In this document: piece by piece, positions 52,945-61,711 of the stretch | Layout: each line of letters starts with the position of its first letter | How positions within the stretch are numbered: the stretch's first letter is position 1 | Notes under the pieces: generated by a model | Seen by the model: only the letters and a program-made list of their open reading frames with translations | Databases searched by the model: none | Told to the model about the DNA's origin: nothing | Program-made: the position numbers and the translations under genes | Origin: Eshraghiella crossota | GTDB lineage: Bacteria; Bacillota; Clostridia; Lachnospirales; Lachnospiraceae | Reading direction: 5' to 3' | Length of the DNA stretch: 64,000 bases | NCBI RefSeq assembly: GCF_025148445.1 | Contig: NZ_CP102270.1 | Span: 806,001 to 870,000 of the forward strand

Positions 52945-54768
52945 ATGGAAGAAAACAGACAATATAACAATCCTCCTAGACGTGGAGGACACGGAGCCGG
53001 CAGACCTGTGGAGAGATCCAAGGATTTTAAGGGAACATGGATTAAAATTTTAAAATATAATAAAAAGTTGTCGTATGCAATGCTTTGTGCCGTTATTTTT
53101 TCGGTAGCTGCTACGATATTTACACTTATCGGTCCGGATAAGTTAAAGGACCTTACCAATACAATTACCGCAGGATTTATGACCGGTGTGGATATGGATA
53201 AAGTATTTAACATTGGTATAACACTTGTGATTTTGTATGCCTCCGGTACTGTTCTTTCAATACTTCAGGGACAGATAATGGCAGTTGTTACACAGAAGAT
53301 AAGTAAGAACCTTCGTAATGAGATTTCTGAAAAAATTAACAGACTTCCTATGTGGTATTACAATACAACATCGACAGGTGATATCCTTTCGAGAGTAACC
53401 AATGATGTAGATATGATAGGACAGTCCCTTAATATGAGCATAGGTATGCTTATATCATCCGTTACCTTGCTTTTAGGTTCTGTATTTATGATGTTTAAGA
53501 CCAATGTTCTTATGACCGTAACGGCAATACTGTCGTCTTTATTCGGATTTGCCCTTATGATGATAATTATGGGCAAATCACAGAAGTATTTCAAGAGACA
53601 GCAGAAGCATCTCGGAGAAATTAATGGACAGATTGAAGAAATATACACAGGGCACACAGTTGTCAAAGCATATAACGGAGAAGAAAAGGCAGCAGAAGAA
53701 TTTAACAGAATGAATGAAAATCTTCGTGACAGCGCTTTTAAGGCACAGTGTTTATCAGGCCTTATGATGCCTATTATGAATTTTATCGGTAACTTCGGAT
53801 ATGTCGCAGTATGTATCGTCGGTGCTGTGCTTGCCATGAACGGAAAAATATCATTTGGTGTAATTGTTGCATTTATGATATATATCCGTCTTTTCACACA
53901 GCCTTTATCCCAGATTGCACAGGCTATGCAGTCAATGCAGTCAGCAGCGGCGGCAGCAGAACGTGTATTTGAGTTTGTTGAAGCAGAAGAAATGGAAAAT
54001 GAAGATGACAAGACCGGAAAGGTTGAAAATGTTAAAGGTTATGTGGACTTTGAACATGTAAAATTCGGCTATAAAGGCTCAGATAAGATTGTCATTAAAG
54101 ATTTTTCCGTTAATGTAAAACCGGGACAGAAGATAGCGATTGTAGGACCTACAGGGGCCGGAAAGACAACACTTGTGAACCTTCTTATGAGATTCCATGA
54201 GATTAATGACGGCGTTATCAGGATTGACGGCGTTTCTACAAAAGACATGAAGCGTGAGGACGTCCATTCATTGTTCTGTATGGTATTACAGGACACATGG
54301 ATTTTTGAAGGAACAGTAAGAGAGAACCTTGTATATTGTACAGAGGGTGTCTCCGATGAAAAGGTAAAAGAAGCATGTCGTGCGGTAGGACTTGATCATT
54401 TTATAAAGACATTATCCCACGGATATGATACAATACTCAATGACCAGGTAAATCTTTCACAGGGACAGAAGCAGCAGCTTACAATAGCGAGAGCAATGAT
54501 TGCGGATAAGCCGATGTTAATACTTGATGAAGCAACAAGTTCCGTTGATACAAGAACTGAGTTACAGATTCAGGAGGCAATGGATAAACTCATGGCTGAC
54601 AGGACATCTTTTGTCATTGCCCACAGATTATCTACAATTAAGAATGCAGACCTTATCCTTGTAATGAAAGATGGAGACATTATTGAAAAAGGTACACATG
54701 AAGAACTTCTTGCCAGAAAAGGCTTCTATGCAGACCTTTATAACAGCCAGTTTGAACAGGCTTCATAA
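52945..54768 (+). CDS. ABC exporter half-transporter B (consensus catalytic residues)
   Basis: The 607-residue protein has a short polar N-terminus, six transmembrane segments, and an ATPase domain with GPTGAGKTTLV (about 402), signature NLSQGQKQQLTIA, Walker B MLILDEATSSVD with the catalytic Glu, and switch His in FVIAHRLSTI. It pairs with the upstream degenerate half to make a heterodimeric exporter, likely for drugs, lipids or peptides. GGAGGAACTCTGAT precedes the start, overlapping the end of the upstream gene. Confidence 0.95.
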   Translation: MEENRQYNNPPRRGGHGAGRPVERSKDFKGTWIKILKYNKKLSYAMLCAVIFSVAATIFTLIGPDKLKDLTNTITAGFMTGVDMDKVFNIGITLVILYASGTVLSILQGQIMAVVTQKISKNLRNEISEKINRLPMWYYNTTSTGDILSRVTNDVDMIGQSLNMSIGMLISSVTLLLGSVFMMFKTNVLMTVTAILSSLFGFALMMIIMGKSQKYFKRQQKHLGEINGQIEEIYTGHTVVKAYNGEEKAAEEFNRMNENLRDSAFKAQCLSGLMMPIMNFIGNFGYVAVCIVGAVLAMNGKISFGVIVAFMIYIRLFTQPLSQIAQAMQSMQSAAAAAERVFEFVEAEEMENEDDKTGKVENVKGYVDFEHVKFGYKGSDKIVIKDFSVNVKPGQKIAIVGPTGAGKTTLVNLLMRFHEINDGVIRIDGVSTKDMKREDVHSLFCMVLQDTWIFEGTVRENLVYCTEGVSDEKVKEACRAVGLDHFIKTLSHGYDTILNDQVNLSQGQKQQLTIARAMIADKPMLILDEATSSVDTRTELQIQEAMDKLMADRTSFVIAHRLSTIKNADLILVMKDGDIIEKGTHEELLARKGFYADLYNSQFEQAS

Positions 54769-54789
54769 AAAGCGGAAAGGGGCTAGGTT

Positions 54790-55386
54790 ATGTACAGATA
54801 TGTTACAATTGAAAGAGAATACGGAAGTGCAGGAACAGAAATTGCAAAAAAACTTTCAAAAGAATGTGAAATCCCATGCTACGGCAGAGAAATACTTGAG
54901 GAGCTTTCAAGAAAGGCAGGAATGTCTGTTGAGAAGCTTGAACAGTATGAAGAGGATGCTACAGGAAGTTTTCTGTATTCATTATATGTAATGACAAAGG
55001 TTCAGTCAGGTGATACCGATTATACCGACTTAAAAGGTAAAGTATATATTGCTGAGCAGAAGATTATTAAAGAATTTGCTAATGAAGGTCCTGCCATATT
55101 TTTAGGCCATTGTGCCTATGAGGCACTTAGTGACAGACAGAATGTACTGCGTGTATTTATTTATGGTGACGAAGATGATAAAAGAGAGCGCATCAGCCGT
55201 GAATACGGAATTGCAGACAACGAAATTGACAGTACAATGAAGAAATTCAACAAGAAGAGAAGTAATTATTACAAAGCTAATACAGGTCTCAGATGGGATG
55301 ATTACCATAATTATGACGTTGTAATAAACAGTTCTACAATCGGCATTAATAATGCAGTATCACTTTTAAAGGGAATGATAGGCTGA
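54790..55386 (+). CDS. Cytidylate-kinase-like protein
   Basis: The 198-residue protein starts YVTIEREYGSAGTEIAKKLSKE, a cytidylate-kinase-like N-terminus in which the P-loop is GSAGTEIA rather than GxxxxGKS. 'GPAIFLGHCAYEAL', 'VLRVFIYGDEDDKRERI' and the terminal 'YDVVINSSTIGINNAVSLL' complete the family (cytidylate kinase-like, often annotated as AAA). Its substrate is not known. AAAGGGGCTAGGTT precedes the start. Confidence 0.85.
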   Translation: MYRYVTIEREYGSAGTEIAKKLSKECEIPCYGREILEELSRKAGMSVEKLEQYEEDATGSFLYSLYVMTKVQSGDTDYTDLKGKVYIAEQKIIKEFANEGPAIFLGHCAYEALSDRQNVLRVFIYGDEDDKRERISREYGIADNEIDSTMKKFNKKRSNYYKANTGLRWDDYHNYDVVINSSTIGINNAVSLLKGMIG

Positions 55387-55388
55387 TT

Positions 55389-56408
55389 ATGAAAAAGATT
55401 AACAGGCTTATATTATTATTTACAACTATGGCTGTGGGCATTTTGCTCACAGCCTGTGGCGGTTATAAGGGCAAAAAAGAAAGAACGCTTAACCTTACCG
55501 CCATGGATACCTACATGAGCATAACCTGTTACGGCAGGGAGGCGGATGAAGCCTTGGAGCTTGCCGAGTATGAGATAAAAAGGCTTGATGAGTTATGGTC
55601 TGTAAGCAATAAGGACAGTGAAATCTACAGAATCAACAATGGAACAGACAATCTTTTATCGGAAGATACAATAAAAATACTTGAAAAATGCCGGTATATA
55701 TATGGCACTACGGACGGAGCTTTTGATGTTACAATAAGACCGTTAGTTGAACTGTGGGGTTTTGAATCCGGCCGCCTGTATGTTCCGGGAGATGATGAGA
55801 TAAAAGATAAACTTGCACTGTGCGGTTTTGACAAAATTAAAATGGATTATGAGACTATAACGATGGAATCAGGTATGGGACTTGATTTTGGCGGAATAGC
55901 GAAGGGATATACTTCAGACAGGCTTATGGCTATTTTCAACGAATTTGATATTGAATATGCAGTAGTTTCTCTCGGAGGAAATGTACAGTGCTATGGAAGA
56001 AAACCTGACGGCAATGATTTTAAAATTGCAATTGCTGACCCCAATGGTAAAAAAGATTACGCAGGATCAATTAACGTTAGTGAGAAAGCCGTAATTACGT
56101 CCGGGGGATATGAGCGGTACTTTGTGGATGATGTCACAGGAAAAAAATATTGCCATATCATAGACCCTCACACAGGATATCCTGTAGAGTCTGATATGGA
56201 TTCAATAACTATTGTAAGTGTTGACGGAACTCTGGCAGACGGACTTTCTACAGCCTGCTATGTTATGGGACTTGATAAGACCATAGAATACTGGCATAAC
56301 CATAAATCGGAATTTGATTTTATTGCTTTGTCCGGGAATACAGCTTATGTTACATCAGGAATAGCAGAAGACTTTGCAAGTGATTATGATATCCGGATTA
56401 TAAAATAA
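55389..56408 (+). CDS. apbE: FAD:protein FMN transferase, lipoprotein
   Basis: ApbE attaches FMN from FAD to a threonine of Rnf/Nqr-type flavoproteins outside the membrane. The 339-residue product has a lipoprotein signal with lipobox LTAC (Cys23). It then reads TAMDTYMSITCYG, 'GAFDVTIRPLVELWGF', 'MGLDFGGIAKGYTSDRLM', 'VSLGGNVQCYG', 'YCHIIDPHTGYPV', and DGLSTACYVMG, all ApbE motifs. It starts 2 bp after the kinase-like gene. The target flavoprotein is not in this window. Confidence 0.95.
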   Translation: MKKINRLILLFTTMAVGILLTACGGYKGKKERTLNLTAMDTYMSITCYGREADEALELAEYEIKRLDELWSVSNKDSEIYRINNGTDNLLSEDTIKILEKCRYIYGTTDGAFDVTIRPLVELWGFESGRLYVPGDDEIKDKLALCGFDKIKMDYETITMESGMGLDFGGIAKGYTSDRLMAIFNEFDIEYAVVSLGGNVQCYGRKPDGNDFKIAIADPNGKKDYAGSINVSEKAVITSGGYERYFVDDVTGKKYCHIIDPHTGYPVESDMDSITIVSVDGTLADGLSTACYVMGLDKTIEYWHNHKSEFDFIALSGNTAYVTSGIAEDFASDYDIRIIK

Positions 56409-56455
56409 TAAGAAATTTGACAGGCATCCTGACAGGTGGCTGTCTTAAAAAAAAT

Positions 56456-56481
56456 AAAGAGTTCATGCAGCTGAACTCTTT
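56456..56481 (+). terminator. Intrinsic terminator-like hairpin after apbE
   Basis: AAAGAGTTCA (56456-56465) pairs with TGAACTCTTT (56472-56481). The T-run is short. Confidence 0.6.
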
Positions 56482-56632
56482 ATACAGGAGATAGAAACAA
56501 TTTGTTCTATGACACGCATTGCTCAAGTACGTATCATTTATTGTAGATTTAATATAACATACATGTTATAATTAGTAAAATTCATTTTTTTCACGAAGAT
56601 GATGAAAAAAATTCACCACAAGAGGGAACGAT

Positions 56633-57511
56633 ATGACACTATTTTCTTATAAGGTTTTTGTGACCATTGTAGAACATATGAATTTCAGAAAAGCAGCGGA
56701 AGAACTTAATCTCACACCGTCTGCGGTAAGCCACTGCGTAAGTGGGATGGAAGAAGAACTGGGTTTTCCGTTATTTATCAGAAAAAACAATAAAATCAGT
56801 CTTACCGGCGATGCCAAGTCACTTCTTCCTTATATAAAACAGCTTCTTTTAAGCGAAAATGCAGTAAATCAGGCAATTGCCGAGATACAGGGTTTTGAAA
56901 AGGGAACGGTAAAGCTTGGCTGTTTTAACAGTGTTTGCATAAGCTGGATTCCCAAACTTGTCAAAAATTTTTCCGACAAATATCCCGGAATCAAAATAGA
57001 ACTTTTTCAGGGAACTTATAACGATATTGTGAAGTGGCTTGAGAATGGAACAATAGATTTAGGCTTTTTATCGGTATCAAGTGCCGGCAAAATTCCCATA
57101 ACACCTTTATATAATGACCGACTTATGTGTGCGGTGCCAAAGACGTTTAAAACCCGTAATGATGGCTTTATTACGATAGACGAGCTTAAAGAATGTGACT
57201 TTGTGCAACCTGCGGAAAATTGCGATGCGGACAGCCAGATGCTTTTTGAAAACAGTGGTTTTGTAGCACAGTCAACGTGCCATGTTGTTGATGATATGTC
57301 AATTTTAACGATGGTACAGTCGGGAATAGGTGTATGTATACTTCCCAAAATGACTGTTGAGTCGTATAATGCTAATGTTGATGTTTATCCGATTTACCCT
57401 GAGGCATATCGTGTAATCGGTATAAGTGCATTTGAAAGTACAAGAAAAACACCAATTGTGAATAAACTTTACAATATGATAGTTGATTTATTTACGGAAC
57501 AATATACATAG
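56633..57511 (+). CDS. LysR-family transcriptional regulator
   Basis: The 292-residue protein has an N-terminal LysR helix-turn-helix ('FVTIVEHMNFRKAAEELNLTPSAVSHCVSGMEEELGFPLFIR') and a periplasmic-binding-like effector domain from about residue 90 ('KGTVKLGCFNSVCISWIPKLV'). It is followed after 16 bp by the ketopantoate-reductase-like gene, so it may control that gene and itself. CAAGAGGGAACGAT precedes the start. The inducer is unknown. Confidence 0.93.
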   Translation: MTLFSYKVFVTIVEHMNFRKAAEELNLTPSAVSHCVSGMEEELGFPLFIRKNNKISLTGDAKSLLPYIKQLLLSENAVNQAIAEIQGFEKGTVKLGCFNSVCISWIPKLVKNFSDKYPGIKIELFQGTYNDIVKWLENGTIDLGFLSVSSAGKIPITPLYNDRLMCAVPKTFKTRNDGFITIDELKECDFVQPAENCDADSQMLFENSGFVAQSTCHVVDDMSILTMVQSGIGVCILPKMTVESYNANVDVYPIYPEAYRVIGISAFESTRKTPIVNKLYNMIVDLFTEQYT

Positions 57512-57527
57512 AAAGAAAGTGTTTAAT

Positions 57528-58493
57528 ATGAGTTACAAGGTTTTGATTATCGGCGCAGGAGCGGTAGGCGTTGCAATGGCAGCCTCTCTTTCGGAAGAAG
57601 GGATGGATGTTACGGTATATTCAAAAAGCCACACTGCGGACTGTATCGAGGAGAATGGTGTAAAAAGATGCGGTATATTTAAGGAGATATCAGTACCCGC
57701 AGGCAAGGTAAAGGTAATAAGAAATTATGGTGAGGCATGTCAGGCATATGATTATATAATTATCAGTGCAAAAACCATGGCTGACGAAGAAATTGCAAAA
57801 TCCCTTGATAATAACAGAAATATAATTGCACCGGAGGGAAAAATTGTTATCTTTCAGAACGGCTGGGGCAATGATGAAGTATTTTTAAAATATTTTGATA
57901 AGAATGAGGTATACAATGCGAGAATAATAACCGGATTTGAGCGTGTTACTCCGGAAAACAGCAAAGTTACCGTACATACTGCACCTATTCTGCTGGGTTC
58001 TCTTTACGGCGCGGATAATTCCTGCATGGAGCCTTTAGCTGCCGCAATCAATAATTCCGGTATTCCGTCCGAAGTATCGGCTGACATAGGCAAAGCTTTG
58101 TGGGCTAAAATGCTTTTTAATACAACACTCAATCCACTTGGAGCAATTCTTAATTCATCTTATGGTGAACTTTCGGAGTCAGAGAGTGCCTGTGACATTA
58201 TGAATCAGCTTATTGACGAGACATATTCCGTACTTTTAGCAGAGCATCTTGAGACATTCTGGAGCACACCTGAGGAATACAGGAAGGTTTTTTATGAAAA
58301 ACTTGTTCCGGATACTTATAAGCACAGGTCATCCACACTACAGGATATTGAAAAAGGACAGAAAACGGAAATAGATACATTAAACGGATGTATTATAAGT
58401 CTTGCGAGACGAAATGGCATCGATGTTCCCGGACACAGGATGATTTACAAACTTATTAAATCAATTGAAGAAAAAATGTTGACAAGCAAATAA
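57528..58493 (+). CDS. 2-dehydropantoate 2-reductase family protein
   Basis: The 321-residue protein has the NAD(P)-binding start MSYKVLIIGAGAVGVAMAASL, the PanE/ApbA middle ('KALWAKMLFNTTLNPLGAILN', with the catalytic Lys) and C-terminal helix bundle ('RSSTLQDIEKGQKTEIDTLNGCIISLARRNGIDVP'). PanE reduces ketopantoate to pantoate for pantothenate and CoA; related enzymes use other 2-oxo acids, so substrate is not certain. The -35 box of the next tRNA lies inside its last codons. Confidence 0.88.
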   Translation: MSYKVLIIGAGAVGVAMAASLSEEGMDVTVYSKSHTADCIEENGVKRCGIFKEISVPAGKVKVIRNYGEACQAYDYIIISAKTMADEEIAKSLDNNRNIIAPEGKIVIFQNGWGNDEVFLKYFDKNEVYNARIITGFERVTPENSKVTVHTAPILLGSLYGADNSCMEPLAAAINNSGIPSEVSADIGKALWAKMLFNTTLNPLGAILNSSYGELSESESACDIMNQLIDETYSVLLAEHLETFWSTPEEYRKVFYEKLVPDTYKHRSSTLQDIEKGQKTEIDTLNGCIISLARRNGIDVPGHRMIYKLIKSIEEKMLTSK

Positions 58494-58507
58494 TAATGTG
58501 GTATAGT
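58479..58507 (+). promoter_or_regulatory. Consensus promoter of the second tRNA-Gly
   Basis: TTGACA (58479-58484, inside the last codons of the reductase gene), 17-bp spacer and TATAGT (58502-58507). It matches the promoter of the first tRNA-Gly. Confidence 0.85.
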
Positions 58508-58540
58508 CTTACTTGCGTTGTGAGTGACGCAAGTAATAAT

Positions 58541-58612
58541 GCGCGAGTGGCTCAGTGGTGGAGCGTCTCCTTGCCAAGGAGAAGGTCGCGGGTTCGATCC
58601 CCGTCTCGCGCT
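58541..58612 (+). tRNA. tRNA-Gly (GCC), second copy
   Basis: Identical to the tRNA at 40220-40291: paired GCGCGAG/CTCGCGC acceptor strands, anticodon loop TTGCCAA, and a T arm with GGTTCGATCC. No CCA is encoded. It is followed by one 219-bp structured unit. Confidence 0.97.
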
Positions 58613-58831
58613 TATTTTTTTTGCAAAAATATAGGTCCTGTTTGCAATTTGTACTGTATGTCATTTTGTGAGCAGGACCTATGTTTTTGCAAAGAGAGGT
58701 GCAAGCACCTCTCGAACCTCTTATGAAATAAGAGGTTCGGATCTCAGGCTCCTAAAGTCGCCTTCGGTCGGTTCGACGGGAAAAAGGTCCACCGGACCTT
58801 TTTCTTATGCCGTCTCACCCCGTCTCGCGCT
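58613..58831 (+). repeat. 219-bp tRNA-Gly-linked structured unit, copy 3
   Basis: One unit, same 219-bp length as the two at the first locus, with a few substitutions (for example GTACTG for GCATTG in the first loop and TCGAACC for TCAAACC). It ends with the tRNA 3' sequence CCCCGTCTCGCGCT (58818-58831). The same four stems and terminator-like end are present. Confidence 0.85.
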
Positions 58832-58990
58832 TATTTATGCCCTAAAACAGGGACTTTCCGCTATATAAAAGTGAGTCACTGTGGGTCACTGGATATAAGA
58901 CCTTGTGGTCTGAGGCATGGTGTATCAGTAGGTGGTACATACATTGTGCCTCAGACTTTTTTTTGCGCAAATGGATGTGCAGGTGATAAG
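58832..58990 (+). repeat. Conserved tail of the tRNA-Gly module, second locus
   Basis: It is homologous to 40730-40882. The hairpin GTCTGAGGCA (58908-58917) / TGCCTCAGAC (58947-58956) is followed by TTTTTTTTG, a strong terminator. The hairpin loop has a 4-bp ACAT duplication compared with the first locus. Confidence 0.75.
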
Positions 58991-59040
58991 GTAGAGATTC
59001 CCATTACCGCCGTCCGGAAATCTCTACCCAAAAAGCGGAA
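58990..59040 (+). repeat. Single unit of the CTCTACC/GGTAGAG repeat family
   Basis: GGTAGAGATTCCC, a GCCGCC-like linker and AAATCTCTACCCAAAAAGCGG match the units of the 40.9-41.5 kb array. Only about one unit is present here. Confidence 0.75.
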
Positions 59041-59069
59041 AAACGCCGGAGTTTTAACAAAACAAAAAA

Positions 59070-59092
59070 AGCGGACCGGCAAGTCCGCTTTG
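59070..59092. terminator. Hairpin terminator
   Basis: AAGCGGAC and GTCCGCTT form a perfect 8-bp stem with a short CGGCAA loop, with A-run and TTT-like flanks. A second hairpin GAGGCA/TGCCTC lies at about 59105-59122. These could stop the leftward HPr-like transcript. Confidence 0.55.
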
Positions 59093-59172
59093 ATGGTTGG
59101 TAAAGAGGCAGAATCCTGCCTCATATTTGGGGGGAAAAGGGTTATTTAAAAAACAAAAAATATGTAAAAAAT

Positions 59173-59400
59173 CTACTGAACATTATACTGTTCAAGCATA
59201 TTTTTAAAACCTTTATTAGCTGCCAGACATTTAACGATGATTCTGGCTCCTACAACATTTAACATACCAAGGATTGATGTACCATCAATTATGTATTTAT
59301 ATCCTTCTTTTGAGACAAGGACATCACAATCGGTTTCAGTTGCTACTTTTACAAAATTCTGTACGGCTTCAACGTCAGGTAATTTAATAACTGTTTCCAT
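59173..59400 (-). CDS. HPr-like protein without the catalytic histidine
   Basis: The 75-residue protein aligns with HPr over its second half: 'DCDVLVSKEGYKYIIDGTSILGML' matches the region around Ser46 of HPr, here Ser42, and 'ARIIVKCLAANKGFKNMLEQY' the C-terminal helix. The N-terminal GxHARPA motif with catalytic His15 is replaced by KLPDVEAVQNFV, so it cannot carry phosphate from enzyme I. This recalls Crh, a regulatory HPr paralogue that keeps only the serine. Its start overlaps the stop of the FadR-type gene, so they are translationally coupled. Confidence 0.7.
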   Translation of the reverse strand: METVIKLPDVEAVQNFVKVATETDCDVLVSKEGYKYIIDGTSILGMLNVVGARIIVKCLAANKGFKNMLEQYNVQ

Positions 59401-60089
59401 TAATGTATTCCTCCTAAGCGGTTTTCAACTAAGTCATAATGTTGATTAAAAGAATCGGTACTGGCAGTCTCATCCTGATTAACAAGATTGTCCAGTATAT
59501 TTGTATGTAAAGATAAAAGTTTTTCTTTTATCATTTCATCGGCATTCTCAATTACATTGGACATTGATTTGATATATAACTCGGCTACAGGTCTTGAAAC
59601 AGTGATTAGAAGAGGGTTTTCGGTACATTCTATGAGTCCGACATGAAATTCAAAATCCAATCTTACTAAGTCCTGGCCGTTTGCGGTTTTCATCTTATCA
59701 ATAATTGAATATAATTGTTCTTTCCTTTTTTCAGAAATTCCCTTTTTCATTACGCAGTCAACAACAATATGGGAAAAATATCTTCTAAATTCCAATAAAT
59801 CATACTCTGAAACAGTTTTTAATGCTAACATCAGAGCTATCATGCTTCTGATAGCAGCACCGGAATCCTTGGCAATGTAATTGCCGGAACCATGGCGGCT
59901 TTCAACCAGTCCCATACCGCGTAAAATGCTTATAGCTTCTCTTGTAGAATTTCTTCCAATACCAAGTGATTCGGATAAATCACGTTCGGACGGTATTTTA
60001 CTGCCTACGATTAACTGACCATCTTTTACCATTTGGACAATATGATTAATGGCTTTCTGGTATTCCATATTTTCACTTTGTTTTGCCAT
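59400..60089 (-). CDS. FadR-type GntR transcriptional regulator
   Basis: The 229-residue protein has an N-terminal winged helix ('GSKIPSERDLSESLGIGRNSTREAISILRGMGLVESRHGSGNYI') and a C-terminal all-helical FCD ligand domain (about 95-220, 'LDFEFHVGLIECTENPLLITVSRPVAELY'). The frame is open to 60143, but ATGGAGATTACC on the minus strand selects the ATG ending at 60089. A long palindrome lies 18-66 bp upstream, a likely autoregulatory operator. It is co-transcribed with the HPr-like gene, suggesting a carbon-metabolism role. Confidence 0.88.
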   Translation of the reverse strand: MAKQSENMEYQKAINHIVQMVKDGQLIVGSKIPSERDLSESLGIGRNSTREAISILRGMGLVESRHGSGNYIAKDSGAAIRSMIALMLALKTVSEYDLLEFRRYFSHIVVDCVMKKGISEKRKEQLYSIIDKMKTANGQDLVRLDFEFHVGLIECTENPLLITVSRPVAELYIKSMSNVIENADEMIKEKLLSLHTNILDNLVNQDETASTDSFNQHYDLVENRLGGIH

Positions 60090-60105
60090 GGTAATCTCCA
60101 TTCTG

Positions 60106-60155
60106 TCAATATAATAAGTGGTAGCACCACTTGGTACTACCACTTATTATATTGA
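60106..60155. promoter_or_regulatory. 50-bp palindromic operator of the FadR-type gene
   Basis: Perfect 19-bp arms at 60106-60124 and 60137-60155 (core ATAATAAGTGGTAG / CTACCACTTATTAT) flank a 12-base centre with another AGTGGT...ACCACT overlap. GGTnnnACC-type elements fit FadR-family binding sites. Confidence 0.65.
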
Positions 60156-60410
60156 TGTAAGGTAATATGTCAATGTTTTTTTAGAGATACAATTATAAAA
60201 TCGGACTTACTTATTCTGTAAAAGTATATTATTTTGGAACGAATCAATAAAAACACCCGAAAAAGGTACAAAATCTTTCGCTTTTTTACCATTCATGCAA
60301 ATATGCCTAATTAAAAAGAAATACGGCTTACCGATATGCATTAACAATTCTTAAGAAACTGCCGATAAAAAGAACAAAGTAGTTATTAAAAAAATTGGCA
60401 GGTGATGGAA

Positions 60411-61367
60411 ATGATTTCGGTTTCGGGTACATTTTTTAAAACGAGGTCCGATTCGGCATATTCAGGGAAAAGAACGGGCTCCCACAATAAAAATTTGACC
60501 GGTAATAAAGAACTTAATACTAAATTAAGGATGCTTTCCAAAACGGAACTGAATTCCGATTTTCGGTGTGCGGACATGACGCAGACTGTTTCTGTGATTG
60601 ACAGCACCCAGAGTTATGGTGAGCGGATAAGAATTCAGAGACAAAAAGCACAAGCCACCGCTCTTAAGTTAAAGAAACTTAAATACAGGTTTAAAAGCCT
60701 TTCAGCAAAAATAATAAGAAGTAAGACTTCTTATGCTGCAAAGCAGGTAGCAGGACAGGCGAGACGCGAGGCATTACGTCTAAAAAATGAAAAAAGAAAA
60801 ACCGAAGGCGATACTACAGAAATTGATGCAGCAATAGCGCACGCAAAAGCAATGGAGCGTGTTGCAAAGAAAAAAGCCAGACATCTTGAAGAGGAAGAAC
60901 TTATAAAGGTATGCCAGAATGAAGATTTTGATAAAGTATACGAAGCCGGTAAAAATCCGGAAACAGAGTTAGATGAGGACTTTGCTGATGAAACAGAAAC
61001 GGCGGATGATGAAGCAGAACTTACAATTGATGAGTTAGCGAAGCTTATGTATAAACTGGAACAAAAGATTAATTCTGAATACGATGATATGGGAATGGAA
61101 GAATTGACGGAAGCGATAATGCCCCCGGGCAAAGAAATGACACCTGAAGATCATAAGCAGTTAAAAACTAAACATCGTAACAGTGAAATGCGTGAAATTG
61201 TAAGAGCTGACGCGGAATATTTAAAATCGTTATTTGAAAGTCTTGAAAAAGGAAAGGGTGACAGTAATGTTGTTGTCACTTCAAGTCCCGGTGTGGTTAA
61301 CGTACAACCTGTATCAGTCTCTGTGGACACCGGAGGAGCAGGTGTGGCTGTTAATATGATGTTATAA
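60411..61367 (+). CDS. Coiled-coil protein of unknown function
   Basis: The 318-residue protein is very rich in Lys, Glu and Ala. It has a basic helical stretch (about 70-130, 'QKAQATALKLKKLKYRFKSLSAKIIRSKTSYAAKQVAGQARREALRLKNEKRK'), an acidic part (about 180-215, 'ELDEDFADETETADDEAEL'), and a Gly/Val-rich C-terminus. No domain is recognised and no signal peptide is present. AGGTGATGGAA precedes ATG 60411, a close match to the anti-Shine-Dalgarno complement. It stands alone. Confidence 0.6.
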   Translation: MISVSGTFFKTRSDSAYSGKRTGSHNKNLTGNKELNTKLRMLSKTELNSDFRCADMTQTVSVIDSTQSYGERIRIQRQKAQATALKLKKLKYRFKSLSAKIIRSKTSYAAKQVAGQARREALRLKNEKRKTEGDTTEIDAAIAHAKAMERVAKKKARHLEEEELIKVCQNEDFDKVYEAGKNPETELDEDFADETETADDEAELTIDELAKLMYKLEQKINSEYDDMGMEELTEAIMPPGKEMTPEDHKQLKTKHRNSEMREIVRADAEYLKSLFESLEKGKGDSNVVVTSSPGVVNVQPVSVSVDTGGAGVAVNMML

Positions 61368-61382
61368 AGAGGTACAAGGGAA

Positions 61383-61699
61383 GTGTTAGTCAGAAAATAC
61401 GATAATAAAGACATAAATTCAATGGTGACAATATGGAATGAAGTTGTTGAGAACGGAGTAGCAGTCGATGAAAATGCCGTGGTCTGCATATCGGTGAAAA
61501 ACTGGTAACAGACTGTCTATTACAGGCAAAAGAACTGGGATTTAAGGTACTGCAGTTTAACGCCGTGGTGGAAAGTAACGTCCACGCAAGACACCTATAT
61601 GAACGAGTCGGATTTAAGCAGCTTGGAACGATTCCTCATGGTTTCAGAATGAAAGACGGTACATACGAGAATATATGTCCGTATTATAAGGAATTATAG
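61383..61699 (+). pseudogene. GNAT acetyltransferase, internally deleted and frameshifted
   Basis: From GTG 61383 the first frame reads VRKYDNKDINSMVTIWNEVVENGVAV, a GNAT N-terminus, then runs off into a stop near 61506. Another frame contains 'GEKLVTDCLLQAKELGFKVLQFNAVVESNVHARHLYERVGFKQLGTIPHGF' and ends at 61699, the GNAT C-terminal half. About 60-70 middle residues, including part of the acetyl-CoA loop, are missing. The deletion joint is near 61480-61495. Confidence 0.75.
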
Positions 61700-61711
61700 G
61701 ATAGAAGTATT

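Noticed and set aside
51189-54768. Loss-of-function ABC half-transporter
   Set aside because: The Asp for Glu and Gln for His changes are the normal pattern for one half of heterodimeric exporters, and the partner has full catalytic residues.
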